NCBI GenBank assembly: GCA_902512685.1
Contig: CABXKH010000007.1
Location: 1 to 51,608, forward strand
DNA from: Paracoccaceae bacterium
GTDB taxonomy: Bacteria; Pseudomonadota; Alphaproteobacteria; Rhodobacterales; Rhodobacteraceae
Length of the DNA stretch: 51,608 nucleotides
Reading direction: 5' to 3'
The notes below the pieces were generated by a model. That model did not search any database. It was not told the origin of the DNA and saw only the letters and a program-made list of their open reading frames with translations. Below are positions 24,649 to 33,658 of this stretch, piece by piece (the stretch's first letter is position 1; the number at the start of each line of letters is the position of its first letter). Made by a program: the position numbers and the translations under genes.

Positions 24649-25587
24649 TTAGTTCTTGTCCATGAAGTCGCCCATGTTCGCAGGTGTAACCAATACGAAT
24701 GGGATATAGACTTTCTTGTCTACTTTTTCACCAGCGATCAAGCGAAGTGCTGTATCGATCGAACCAGTACCTTGACCAACAGAGTCTTGGAAAACTGTGA
24801 CGTCATAGTCGCCGACTGCCATTGCGAGCAGAGCGTCTTGCGATGCGTCAACACCGCCAACCTGTACGTCAGCCATATCCATGCCGGCAGCTTTCATCGC
24901 CTGGATCGCACCGATTGCCATTTCGTCGTTGTTTGCCAGAACAAAATCAAATGGCTCACCAGAAGACATCCAGTTGGTCATCAGGTCTTGTGCTTCGTCG
25001 CGCGACCAGTTTGCCGTCTGCTCGTCGATGATTGTCATGAAGTTACACATATCCATGCCAATCACGTCGTGAACGTCTTTCGAACGCTGAACAGCCGCTT
25101 GGTTGGAAAGCTGACCGTTCATCAGGTATCCAGTTGCGCCGCCAGCTTTGCCGTCTGCACGCAGGTTTTTACAAATCTCGAATGCGGAAAGTGTGCCAGA
25201 TTCGATTTCGTTCGATGCAACAAAGGCCTGAGTGGCAGGCAGTTCGTTCACATTGTCAGGCTCACGGTTAACATATACCAGCGGAGTGTCGCCAGCAGCC
25301 GCAGAAACCGCTGCACCAGCAGATGTGTCAACGATGTTCACGATGATTGCATCAACGCCTGATGCTACAAAGTTTTTTACCTGGTCAATTTGCTTGGCCA
25401 GATCGTCAGTTGCGTCTTCTTGCTGATACGAAAGGCCGTCAATGGTCCCCGCATACTCAACCATACCGTTCCGCAGAACAGTCAGCCAGTTGTCATCAAA
25501 CCGTGAAAATGTTGCCCCGATAGTTTCAGAAAATGCCGTTGTACCCGTAAGGACAACGAGACTTGTGGCTAGTAAAGTTTTCTTCAT
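24649..25587 (-). CDS. Periplasmic sugar/inositol-binding protein
   Basis: The frame opens at 25773, but the signal peptide MKKTLLATSLVVLTGTTAFS begins at the ATG at 25587, with GGGAG upstream; the precursor is 312 residues. It is a periplasmic-binding-protein type 1 fold of the RbsB/IbpA group. NFVASGVDAIIVNIVDTSAG, YVNREPDNVN and FVLANNDEMAIGAIQAMKAAG are the hinge and ligand-loop regions. Context (iol genes and a shared operator) suggests myo-inositol or an isomer as ligand. Expression is probably controlled by the divergent LacI protein through the palindrome at 25735. Confidence 0.9.
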   Translation of the reverse strand: MKKTLLATSLVVLTGTTAFSETIGATFSRFDDNWLTVLRNGMVEYAGTIDGLSYQQEDATDDLAKQIDQVKNFVASGVDAIIVNIVDTSAGAAVSAAAGDTPLVYVNREPDNVNELPATQAFVASNEIESGTLSAFEICKNLRADGKAGGATGYLMNGQLSNQAAVQRSKDVHDVIGMDMCNFMTIIDEQTANWSRDEAQDLMTNWMSSGEPFDFVLANNDEMAIGAIQAMKAAGMDMADVQVGGVDASQDALLAMAVGDYDVTVFQDSVGQGTGSIDTALRLIAGEKVDKKVYIPFVLVTPANMGDFMDKN

Positions 25588-25734
25588 GGATTTTCTCCCA
25601 AAAAGGTGCCGGCTCACCAATGTTTCAGCACCGGAGCCCAAAGTTGGGCATGTGGTTACCCCCTCATCTGATGTAAACATAACAAAGGAGCGGCTTTTAA
25701 TGCCGATAGAATCAAGACAACCACAATTTTGAAT

Positions 25735-25756
25735 TTTTTGCAACCGGTTGCAAAAA
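25735..25756. promoter_or_regulatory. LacI-family operator 1
   Basis: A perfect 22-bp palindrome with core TTTGCAACCGGTTGCAAA, between the binding-protein gene and the divergent lacI-type gene. The same 18-bp core recurs at 29028-29045 before iolD. Its central CG and overall form are typical of LacI-family operators. It probably represses the transporter and autoregulates the regulator. Confidence 0.85.
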
Positions 25757-25834
25757 TCTTTGAAAAGTTTCATGATGCTTGTCTGTAGAATTGATAATAT
25801 AAGTGGCTTTCAAACTATGGGGGAAGCTTGGTTA

Positions 25835-26842
25835 ATGGCCATAACACTGGATGATGTTGCCAAACTAGCAGGGGTATCGCGCTCAGCGGTGTCTCGAACT
25901 TTTACCGATGGCGCATCAGTTTCGTTGAAAATGAGACGTCGGGTAGAAAAGGCGGCGAGCGAGTTGGGATACAGCCCGAATTTTCTTGCCCGAAGCCTAA
26001 CCACGCGCCGGACAAAATTGATCGGCTTGGTTTCGGATAACTTTCATAATCCGCTGTTTTTAGAAATATTTGATCAATTTACACGTGGGCTTCAGAACCG
26101 CGGGTTGCGGCCATTGCTGGTCAACCTTTCAGTGGAAACTGATGCTGAAAGCTCTGCTCGGATGCTGCGCCAATATTCTGTTGACGGGGTAATAGTGGCC
26201 TCTTCAACCTTGCCCCCCGCATTTGCCAAGACCTTTCGAGATGCCGGGGTGCCGGTGGTAAATAGTTTTGGCCGCTATTCAAGTGATCCCGACATGCATA
26301 TCGTTGGGATCGACAATATAGAATGTGGCCGGATGGCCGCACATGCATTAATAAATCGCGGATATAAGAACATCGGATTTATGGGCGGGCCCGAGGCGGC
26401 CACCTCGACCCAAGACCGGTTTGCGGGGTTTCAAAACGAATTGCAAAAACATCCAGAGGCCAGATTGAGCTATAGTTTTGCCGAGGCTTATTCTTTTGAC
26501 GCAGGGCGCAAAGAAATGCAGCGTTTGCTGCGTGAAGCATCCCATGCAGAAGCATATTTCTGCGGCGACGATGTGCTTTCCATTGGCGCCTTGAGTGCGG
26601 TTGAAGAAATGGGGTTAAACGTACCGAAAGATATTGGGATCATTGGTTTGAATGACATGGAAATGTCCAGTTGGCAAAATATCAACCTGACCACTATTCG
26701 TCAGCCGGTTGTTCAGATTATAAACGCCTCGATCGAATTGATGGTGTCGATGCTTGAAAAACCAGATCGCTACCCCGAAGCGCGCGTATTTCCCTGCACC
26801 GTGATCGAGCGCGGCACGCTGCGCGCACCACAGGAAAATTAG
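25835..26842 (+). CDS. LacI-family regulator of the inositol genes
   Basis: The likely start is the ATG at 25835, preceded by GGGGAAG, giving 335 residues that begin MAITLDDVAKLAGVSRSAVS. The N-terminal helix-turn-helix spans about residues 3-25 and the hinge helix contains NFLARSLTTRRT. The rest is a periplasmic-binding-like effector domain (LIGLVSDNFHNPLF, NIGFMGGPEAATSTQDRFAGF, AEAYFCGDDVLSIGAL). Two identical palindromes flank the divergent transporter and catabolic genes, so it very probably represses both until an inositol-derived effector binds. Its 3' end overlaps the convergent oxidoreductase gene by four bases. Confidence 0.9.
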   Translation: MAITLDDVAKLAGVSRSAVSRTFTDGASVSLKMRRRVEKAASELGYSPNFLARSLTTRRTKLIGLVSDNFHNPLFLEIFDQFTRGLQNRGLRPLLVNLSVETDAESSARMLRQYSVDGVIVASSTLPPAFAKTFRDAGVPVVNSFGRYSSDPDMHIVGIDNIECGRMAAHALINRGYKNIGFMGGPEAATSTQDRFAGFQNELQKHPEARLSYSFAEAYSFDAGRKEMQRLLREASHAEAYFCGDDVLSIGALSAVEEMGLNVPKDIGIIGLNDMEMSSWQNINLTTIRQPVVQIINASIELMVSMLEKPDRYPEARVFPCTVIERGTLRAPQEN

Positions 26843-27996
26843 CGAAACATCGGCGGACGGGCGTCAACCCAAGTGCCATTTTCTTTGCCCGAAGCAGCCA
26901 CCGCAAACACCGCCGCCATCGAGCGAAGGCCCGCTTCGGCATTTGGATATAATCCTGCAGCAGGATCCATGGGCCGGTTTTCTTTGCGCGCCGAAATAGC
27001 TTCGGCCAGATCACTGTAGATATTTGCAAAGGCCAAGGGCATACCCTCGGCATGACCCACCGTGACCCGGCTGCTGCGATCAGCTTCTGGCGACAGTCCG
27101 CTGGCGCCCCGTTCGATCACCTGCAGGCGCTCATTGAGCGGCATCCAATAAAGCTGATTTGGCTGTTCTTGCGCCCAGCGCAGTCCACCCTTTTCTCCAA
27201 AAACCTGAATGCCTAGCCCATGTTGGCGCCCAATGGCAATTGAGGATGTCCAAAGCCGCCCGACAGCGCCGCCATCCATACGGAAATTGACCATAGCATC
27301 ATCTTCCAATTCGCGGCTTTCAAGACAGGAAACCGTATCAGCCGAAAGTGTTGTGACCTCTTGTCCTGTCACAAAGCTGGCCATATGCAGCGCATGTATT
27401 CCGCAATCGGCAAATTGCGCTGAAACCCCTGCCTGCGCTGGGTCATAGCGCCATCTGACGCGCGGATTATCTGCATCGGCTGCATCCGCGTGATGCCCAT
27501 GGGCGAATTCGGCTTTGACCAAGCGGACTTTACCCAGATCCCCGCGGGCGACCATGGCGCGCATGTGGCGGACCAGTGAATAGCCAGAATAGCCGTAATT
27601 CACGGCGCAAATCTGTCCTGTTTTTTCAGCAATTTGAACAATCGCCTCGCCTTCTTCCACAGTCATCGTCATGGGCTTTTCGCACAAGACATGAAAACCT
27701 GCTTCCAAAAAAGCCTTGGTGATTTCAAAGTGGCTCGCGTTGGGTGTCGCCACGGTGACAAGGTCAATACGGTCCTCGCGGCCGGTTTCACCTGCCAGCA
27801 TTTCCTGCCAGTTGCCATAGGCCCGATCTGGCGCCAACCCTAAACGCTGTCCATATTCACGGCCAACTTCAGGCCGGTGATCCAGCGCGCCTGCACAAAA
27901 TTCAAAACACCCGTCAAGACCCGCGCCCAAGCGATGCGCCGGGCCTATCTGACTGCCTTCGCCGCCGCCAATGAGACCCCATTTGAGTTTGCGCAT
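26839..27996 (-). CDS. Gfo/Idh/MocA-family dehydrogenase (probable inositol isomer dehydrogenase)
   Basis: The start chosen is the ATG at 27996, with GAGGAG seven bases upstream, giving 385 residues. The Rossmann motif is LIGGGEGSQIG (about 7-17), the family signature CEKPMTMTVEEGEAIV is present, and the catalytic region includes CGIHALHMASFVTG. These enzymes oxidise sugars or inositols with NAD(P). It follows the iolE-like gene by four bases and is a second dehydrogenase besides iolG, perhaps for scyllo- or chiro-inositol. The exact substrate is not readable. Confidence 0.87.
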   Translation of the reverse strand: MRKLKWGLIGGGEGSQIGPAHRLGAGLDGCFEFCAGALDHRPEVGREYGQRLGLAPDRAYGNWQEMLAGETGREDRIDLVTVATPNASHFEITKAFLEAGFHVLCEKPMTMTVEEGEAIVQIAEKTGQICAVNYGYSGYSLVRHMRAMVARGDLGKVRLVKAEFAHGHHADAADADNPRVRWRYDPAQAGVSAQFADCGIHALHMASFVTGQEVTTLSADTVSCLESRELEDDAMVNFRMDGGAVGRLWTSSIAIGRQHGLGIQVFGEKGGLRWAQEQPNQLYWMPLNERLQVIERGASGLSPEADRSSRVTVGHAEGMPLAFANIYSDLAEAISARKENRPMDPAAGLYPNAEAGLRSMAAVFAVAASGKENGTWVDARPPMFR

Positions 27997-28000
27997 GCTC

Positions 28001-28900
28001 TTACTCCTCGTTAAAGCCAATCGACCGCAGGTAGGCCCGATTTATTTTGGCATCATCTACAGGCTTTATATCAAGCGTTGGATCACAATCTTGTTCGATC
28101 GTGCACCACCCTTGAAACCCGGCATCCAACAGGATTTTGCGAACAGCCGGAAAATCAACATCACCATCGCCCAAATTGCAAAAAATACCCTGACCACAAG
28201 CATCATAAAACCCAGTGCGTTTGGCAATTACATCCGCTTTCACGGCAGGATCAATATCTTTGAAATGCATATAAGAAATTCGGCCCACATGACGGCGCAT
28301 AAAAGCCACTGGATCATATCCGGCATAGGAATGATGGCCGGTATCAAAGCAGATTTTCAAGATCGAAGGATCTATTTCGTCCAAAAGCCTCTCTAGTTCC
28401 GGTTCAAAATCAATAAACCCTGCAGCATGGGCATGGATGCTGACGGTCAGCCCGTACTCTTGGCTGCCGATTTTTGCACAGGTTGCAATGCGGTCGCGGA
28501 ATGCGGCCCATTCTGATTGATCCATCTGTTCGGCTTCAGCGGCGCGGCCAGCAGTGGGCGCGCGGCGCGGCGAGATGGAATCAATCAACACGAGATGCTT
28601 GGCGCCATGAGCCGTCAGCGCTTTGCAGGTGCGCTGGGTACCATCCAAAACATCCTCCCATGCCTGTGCGTCATGAAAGGGACGAAAAACCACCCCACCG
28701 ATTAAAGTAAGATCATGATCTTGTAGTGCTGGCCCAAGAATATCGGGATCTTCTGGCATGAAACCAACCGGCCCCAATTCAATGCCCTTATACCCCGCCG
28801 CAGCGCAGTCCTTTAAAACACTTTGCCATGTTGGGTTGCGCGGGTCATTGGGAAATTCGACCCCCCATGAACAGGGCGCATTGCCAATTCGAATTGTCAT
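28001..28900 (-). CDS. Inosose-type sugar isomerase/dehydratase (IolE/IolI-like TIM barrel)
   Basis: This 299-residue AP-endonuclease-type TIM barrel begins MTIRIGNAPCSWGVEFPNDP. Metal ligands are suggested in GYKGIELGPVGFMPED, VSIHAHAAGFIDFEPE, KICFDTGHHSYAG and YMHFKDID, and by Glu in CTIEQDCD. In inositol catabolism such proteins dehydrate 2-keto-myo-inositol (IolE) or interconvert inososes (IolI). The N-terminus differs from Bacillus IolE, so I give no symbol. No other iolE is in the window, so it likely fills the dehydratase step. It is divergent from iolD with the operator between them. Confidence 0.8.
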   Translation of the reverse strand: MTIRIGNAPCSWGVEFPNDPRNPTWQSVLKDCAAAGYKGIELGPVGFMPEDPDILGPALQDHDLTLIGGVVFRPFHDAQAWEDVLDGTQRTCKALTAHGAKHLVLIDSISPRRAPTAGRAAEAEQMDQSEWAAFRDRIATCAKIGSQEYGLTVSIHAHAAGFIDFEPELERLLDEIDPSILKICFDTGHHSYAGYDPVAFMRRHVGRISYMHFKDIDPAVKADVIAKRTGFYDACGQGIFCNLGDGDVDFPAVRKILLDAGFQGWCTIEQDCDPTLDIKPVDDAKINRAYLRSIGFNEE

Positions 28901-29027
28901 TCAAAGGTCCCTTTCACCTGCATAACTTAATCAATGTCTGTTGCTAATGTTGGTTCTGGTTTAGGCAAATCCGTATCATTGGTTTGGACGGATAAGAGTT
29001 GTTTTTGCTTACAGATCAGAAAATCAA

Positions 29028-29045
29028 TTTGCAACCGGTTGCAAA
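29028..29045. promoter_or_regulatory. LacI-family operator 2
   Basis: A perfect 18-bp palindrome TTTGCAACCGGTTGCAAA, identical to the core at 25735-25756. It lies between the divergent iolE-like gene and iolD, about 67 bp before the iolD start. It most likely controls both directions. Confidence 0.87.
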
Positions 29046-29111
29046 ACAAGTATCTATTGAGTCATGGCTTTGCAAGTTGCAATTCACTACCTCAGCTAAA
29101 AAGGATTTCGT

Positions 29112-30980
29112 ATGCCGCATCAATCAACTGTTTGCTTGACCACCGCACAGGCGATTGTCAGGTATCTTGCCAATCAGTTTATCGAAATAGACGGGCATGA
29201 AAGACGTCTGTGTGGTGGTGGTTTTGGTATTTTTGGTCATGGTAATGTGACCTGTCTTGGCGAAGCGCTTTATGACCACCGGGATGCATTGCCGCTTTAT
29301 CGTGGACAAAATGAGCAAAGCATGGGGTTTGCCGCTGCGGGTTATGCCAAACAATGGCTGCGTCAACGGTTTATGTTCTGCACCGCCAGTGCTGGACCGG
29401 GCACATCCAATTTACTTACCTCGGCGGCTTTGGCGCATGCCAACCGATTGCCGATGCTGATGCTGTGTGGGGATACCTTTCTGACCCGCTTGCCCGATCC
29501 GGTGCTGCAACAGCTTGAGCATTTTGGAAACCCTACATTAGGCGTCAATGATGCGTTTAAATCAGTGTGCCGCTATTGGGACCGGATCACCCATCCGGCG
29601 CAGATCATACAGTCCCTGCCTCAGGCGTTGGCGACCATGCTTGATCCAGCGGATTGCGGTCCTGCGTTTATCGCACTGCCACAAGATGTGCAGGGCTGGA
29701 GTTATGAATTTCCACTCAGCTTTTTTGAAAAGAAAGTTCACCGTATTCGGCGGATTTCACCCGATCCACTGGAAATAGAAGAGGCTGCCGCCCTGCTGCT
29801 GACTGCACAAAGACCAATGATTATTGCCGGCGGCGGTGTGCAATATAGCGGCGCCGTGTCCGAGCTAACCACATTTGCCGAAACCCACAACATTCCCGTG
29901 GTCGAAACCATTGCCGGGCGCGCCAATATGATTGCCACGCATCCTTTGAATATTGGCCCCATAGGAGTGACCGGGTCAGACAGCGCCAACGCCATTGCGG
30001 CACAGGCCGATGTGGTTGTCGCGGTTGGCACGCGGCTTCAGGATTTCACCACCGGTTCATGGACTGCCTTTGATGCACAGGCCCGATTTATCGCCATCAA
30101 TACCGCCCGCTTTGATGCGCTAAAGCATATGTCGCAACCGATTGTTGGAGATGCAAAAACCGCTATGCCAATGCTAAGCGCTGCCTTAGAGGGCCTGCGC
30201 GCGCCAGACGCTTGGATGCAAACAGCCCAAGATGAGCGCCGCAAATGGGATAACTATGTGGCGCGCAATGTGGCGCCGGACAATGGCCCCAATTCCTATG
30301 CAAAGGCCATCGGCATCGTCAACGCGCTGTGCGATCCCCGTGATCGGGTGGTCGCGGCCGCGGGCGGCTTGCCGGCAGAGGTGACCGCAAACTGGCGCAC
30401 TTTGGATATCGGAACCGTGGATGTCGAGTTTGGCTTTTCCTGCATGGGATATGAAATAGCGGGCGGCTGGGGTGCCCGCATTGCCCAAACCGAGCGTGAG
30501 CCTGACAAAGACACGATTGTTTTTCTGGGCGACGGATCATACCTGCTGATGAATTCTGATATCTATTCATCGGTTCTCAGCGGCAAAAAGCTTATTATTC
30601 TGGTGCTGGATAACGGCGGTTTTGCCGTGATTAACAAATTGCAGAACAACACGGGCAATGAAAGCTTTAACAATCTTATCGCGGATTGTCCGACCGTAGA
30701 GGCGCCGTTTGCGGTTGATTTTGGAGCCCATGCTGCAGCCATGGGGGCTACGGCCGAAACCGTGGGCAATCCCTCCGAGCTGGCCGCCGCGTTCAAACGC
30801 GCCAAGGCCGCAGATAAAACATATGTCATCACCATGCAGGTTGATGCTTATGACGGATGGACCACCGAGGGCCACGCCTGGTGGGAAGTGGGCACACCGC
30901 AGGTTTCCGAAAGCAAAAAAATCCGTAGCGCGCATGTCGACCAAGAAGCCGGCCGCAGCAACCAACGACGGGGTGTCTAA
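29112..30980 (+). CDS. iolD: 3D-(3,5/4)-trihydroxycyclohexane-1,2-dione hydrolase IolD
   Basis: This 622-residue thiamine diphosphate enzyme opens the inositol ring to 5-deoxy-D-glucuronate. The N-terminal pyrimidine-binding domain has the conserved Glu/Gln region LYRGQNEQSMGFAAAGYAK. The central domain has RPMIIAGGGVQYSGA. The C-terminal pyrophosphate domain has the GDGSYLLMNSD...DNGGFAVI metal motif (about 476-500). An AAAGGA lies seven bases before the ATG. Its stop overlaps the iolC start (TAATG), so translation is coupled. It is the first gene of iolD-C-B-J-G. Confidence 0.95.
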   Translation: MPHQSTVCLTTAQAIVRYLANQFIEIDGHERRLCGGGFGIFGHGNVTCLGEALYDHRDALPLYRGQNEQSMGFAAAGYAKQWLRQRFMFCTASAGPGTSNLLTSAALAHANRLPMLMLCGDTFLTRLPDPVLQQLEHFGNPTLGVNDAFKSVCRYWDRITHPAQIIQSLPQALATMLDPADCGPAFIALPQDVQGWSYEFPLSFFEKKVHRIRRISPDPLEIEEAAALLLTAQRPMIIAGGGVQYSGAVSELTTFAETHNIPVVETIAGRANMIATHPLNIGPIGVTGSDSANAIAAQADVVVAVGTRLQDFTTGSWTAFDAQARFIAINTARFDALKHMSQPIVGDAKTAMPMLSAALEGLRAPDAWMQTAQDERRKWDNYVARNVAPDNGPNSYAKAIGIVNALCDPRDRVVAAAGGLPAEVTANWRTLDIGTVDVEFGFSCMGYEIAGGWGARIAQTEREPDKDTIVFLGDGSYLLMNSDIYSSVLSGKKLIILVLDNGGFAVINKLQNNTGNESFNNLIADCPTVEAPFAVDFGAHAAAMGATAETVGNPSELAAAFKRAKAADKTYVITMQVDAYDGWTTEGHAWWEVGTPQVSESKKIRSAHVDQEAGRSNQRRGV

Positions 30981-31960
30981 TGGCTGACCTAACCCGTATC
31001 AAAGGCAATAATTTTGTCATCATCGGCCGTGCAGGCATGGATTTCTATCCCGACCCGCCGGGCACAAAAACCGAAGAGGCAACCCAGTTCTTTGCCGCTT
31101 TGGGCGGCTCGTCGGCCAATATTGGCGTAGCCATCAACCGTCATGGCGGCCGCTCTGCCTTGGTAACCTGCGTTTCTGACGATGCCATTGGCCGCTATTG
31201 TCTCAATCAGCTAGATCATTACGGTATCGAGCGAAACCATGTACGATCTGTTGGCGGTGAAGCGCGAAATTCTCTAGCCGTCGTGGAAAGCCGTACCGAA
31301 GATCATCAATCCATTATTTACCGCAATGGGGCGGCAGATTTCGAGATGGAGCTCGAGGATGTCGAACCAGTGGATTATGCGGCCTATAGCGCCCTGATCA
31401 CCACCGGCACGGTGCTGGCAGCCGAGCCCTCGCGCAGCGCCAGCTTTCGGGCTTTTGAGCTGGCCAAAGCGGCGGGGCTTCCGCTTATATTTGATCTTGA
31501 TTACCGACCCTATAGCTGGCCATCACCGCAGGTCGCCTCAGAAACTTATTCACGTGCCGCTGATTATTTTGACATTGTTATTGGCAATGATGTTGAGTTC
31601 GGGTTTATGGCAGGAAGCTATGAGAAGGGCCTTGAAAAAGCCCGCGACTTGGCCAAAACAACAGCCCAGATTGTGATTTATAAAATGGGTGAAAAGGGCG
31701 CGATCACTTTGACCCCCGATGGCGAATTTCGCACCGGCATTTATCCGGTGACGGCTCTGAAACCAACCGGGGCAGGCGATGGTTTCATGGGCGGCTTTAT
31801 TGCCGCGCTTGCAGCCGGACGCGATCTGCATGATGCAGTTTTGCGCGGCTCGGCCTCTGCCGCGATCGTTGTTTCAAAAGTGGGCTGCGCGCCGGCGATG
31901 CCCAGCACGGCCGAACTTGACGCGTTCCTAAGCCAGCACACCGGCCCAACACAGATATAG
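30980..31960 (+). CDS. iolC: 5-dehydro-2-deoxygluconokinase IolC
   Basis: This is a PfkB-family kinase of 326 residues. The N-terminal signature region is VIIGRAGMDFYPDPPG and FAALGGSSANIGVAINRHGG. The C-terminal signature KPTGAGDGFMGGFIAAL carries the catalytic Asp of GAGD (about 262). It phosphorylates 2-deoxy-5-keto-gluconate. The shared TAATG with iolD and the adjacent iolB support the call. It is a single kinase domain, without the fused aldolase domain found in some proteobacterial IolC proteins, which fits the separate aldolase gene downstream. Confidence 0.95.
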   Translation: MADLTRIKGNNFVIIGRAGMDFYPDPPGTKTEEATQFFAALGGSSANIGVAINRHGGRSALVTCVSDDAIGRYCLNQLDHYGIERNHVRSVGGEARNSLAVVESRTEDHQSIIYRNGAADFEMELEDVEPVDYAAYSALITTGTVLAAEPSRSASFRAFELAKAAGLPLIFDLDYRPYSWPSPQVASETYSRAADYFDIVIGNDVEFGFMAGSYEKGLEKARDLAKTTAQIVIYKMGEKGAITLTPDGEFRTGIYPVTALKPTGAGDGFMGGFIAALAAGRDLHDAVLRGSASAAIVVSKVGCAPAMPSTAELDAFLSQHTGPTQI

Positions 31961-31974
31961 ACAGGACATAACCG

Positions 31975-32817
31975 ATGCATATTGCGCCTTTTGACAACCA
32001 AAACCAGCCGATCGTTGATATGGATGATGCCACGGTGCCGTTGAATTATTTCAATATCGTCAAACTGACCAAAGACCAGTCTTTTGACTATCAGGTCCCG
32101 GGCTATGAAACCTGCATTGTGCCCGCTACAGGATCGTTGGATATCGAGGTGGAAGGCATGCGCTTTTCAGCATTGGGTAATCGCGGCGCTGATGTTTGGG
32201 ATGGCGAACCCGAAGGCGTTTATATTCCCAGTGGAGCCAAAGCCACGATCACATGTGTTTCCGACACCACCGAAACCTTTATTGCGGGGGCAAAATATGA
32301 AAAGATTTTAACCCCTTTTGCTGTGCTGAAAGACGATATCGATTTGGTGCAATACGGCAGTGATGACACCAAAACACATCGCAAAATCAAACATATCTTG
32401 GGGCAAAAGCAGCATGGTAAAGTCGGCCGGCTGTTGGTCAGCGAACTGTTTACTGTCGGCGCTGGCGGTTGGTCGGGTTTTCCATCACACAAGCATGACA
32501 CAAACCGTTTGCCGGATGAAACCCGCCATGATGAAACCTATAACTTTCGCTTCCGCCCCGATCACGGCTCGGGTTTGCAAATGCTGCAACGGGTCGATAA
32601 CGAACCCGGTGATGCCTATCACATTGTTGACGGATCAACCATCTGCATTGACCACGGCTATCACCCCTGCGCAGCCTTGCCGGGATATGAGATGTATTAC
32701 TTCACCATCCTAGGCGGTTTGACCCAGCGATCACTGGTGCAATATTTCCAACCCACACATGCCTATCAGATAGAAACGATCCCAGGGATCAAGGATATGG
32801 TGGCGAAATTTAAATGA
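31975..32817 (+). CDS. iolB: 5-deoxy-glucuronate isomerase IolB
   Basis: This 280-residue bicupin-fold isomerase converts 5-deoxy-D-glucuronate to 2-deoxy-5-keto-D-gluconate. Metal ligands lie in GWSGFPSHKHD and the Glu of RHDETYNFRF, with a His in DHGYHPCAALPGYEMYYF. AGGACA precedes the ATG, and the 3' end overlaps the aldolase by four bases (ATGA). Length and motif set match the family well. Confidence 0.95.
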   Translation: MHIAPFDNQNQPIVDMDDATVPLNYFNIVKLTKDQSFDYQVPGYETCIVPATGSLDIEVEGMRFSALGNRGADVWDGEPEGVYIPSGAKATITCVSDTTETFIAGAKYEKILTPFAVLKDDIDLVQYGSDDTKTHRKIKHILGQKQHGKVGRLLVSELFTVGAGGWSGFPSHKHDTNRLPDETRHDETYNFRFRPDHGSGLQMLQRVDNEPGDAYHIVDGSTICIDHGYHPCAALPGYEMYYFTILGGLTQRSLVQYFQPTHAYQIETIPGIKDMVAKFK

Positions 32818-33653
32818 CACTTGCAACCCTGAAAGAGGTTTTGCAGCCGGCGCAGTCCGGCGGCTATGCGGTTGCCGGGTTGGTTACGCTTGGATGGGAA
32901 GATATGCGCGCCTATGTCGAGGCCGCAGAACAAGAAAATTTACCTGTGATCCTGCAGGCCGGACCCAGTTGCCGCGCTCATACTCCGCTGCCAATTTTGG
33001 GTAAAATGTTTCGCCATTTGGCCGAAGAGGCTTCGGTGCCTGTGGTGGCCCATCTGGATCATGGGTATACTTTCGAAGAGTGCCGCGAAGCGCTTGAAAG
33101 CGGATTTACATCTCTCATGTTTGACGGGTCACGCAAAGCTTTGGCCCAAAATATTGACGAAACGGCGGCGATTGTCGAACTGGCCCGATCCGCGCAGATT
33201 TCCTGTGAAGGTGAAATTGGCTTTGTTGGATATTCAGGCGGCGAAAATTCTGCCGGCACAGACCCGGATGAGGCGGCCAAGTTCGCGCGCGAAACCGGCG
33301 TTGATGCCATGGCTATTTCGATCGGCAATGTGCACCTTCAACAAGATCAGGAAGGCGGGCTTGATGAACCGCGACTGCGCGCAATCGAGGCGGTTACAGA
33401 TGTGCCCTTGGTCATCCACGGGGGCTCTGGCGTTCCCACCGCACAACGTCGCCATCTGGCCCAAACATCGCGAATCTGCAAATTTAATATCGGCACTGAA
33501 TTGCGTATGGCCTTTGGCACGGCGCTGCGCACTGCGGTTCAGGCTGATCCTGATCGTTTTGACAGGGTGGCTATTTTAAAGGACACTCACGATCCGTTGG
33601 TAAGCGCAACGCGCTTTGTTCTTCGGGGCTTTCGCGCGCAGGAAAAAGGATAA
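32814..33653 (+). CDS. iolJ: Class II aldolase, probable 6-phospho-5-dehydro-2-deoxygluconate aldolase
   Basis: This 279-residue fructose-bisphosphate-aldolase class II protein has zinc ligands in VVAHLDHGYTFEE (about residues 77-83), ISIGNVHL and VIHGGSGVP. In this operon its role is to cleave 6-phospho-5-dehydro-2-deoxygluconate into DHAP and malonate semialdehyde. The assignment to IolJ rather than a glycolytic aldolase is by context: between iolB and iolG with overlapping or near-contiguous genes. The family alone would not decide the substrate. Confidence 0.85.
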   Translation: MTLATLKEVLQPAQSGGYAVAGLVTLGWEDMRAYVEAAEQENLPVILQAGPSCRAHTPLPILGKMFRHLAEEASVPVVAHLDHGYTFEECREALESGFTSLMFDGSRKALAQNIDETAAIVELARSAQISCEGEIGFVGYSGGENSAGTDPDEAAKFARETGVDAMAISIGNVHLQQDQEGGLDEPRLRAIEAVTDVPLVIHGGSGVPTAQRRHLAQTSRICKFNIGTELRMAFGTALRTAVQADPDRFDRVAILKDTHDPLVSATRFVLRGFRAQEKG

Positions 33654-33658
33654 CATAT

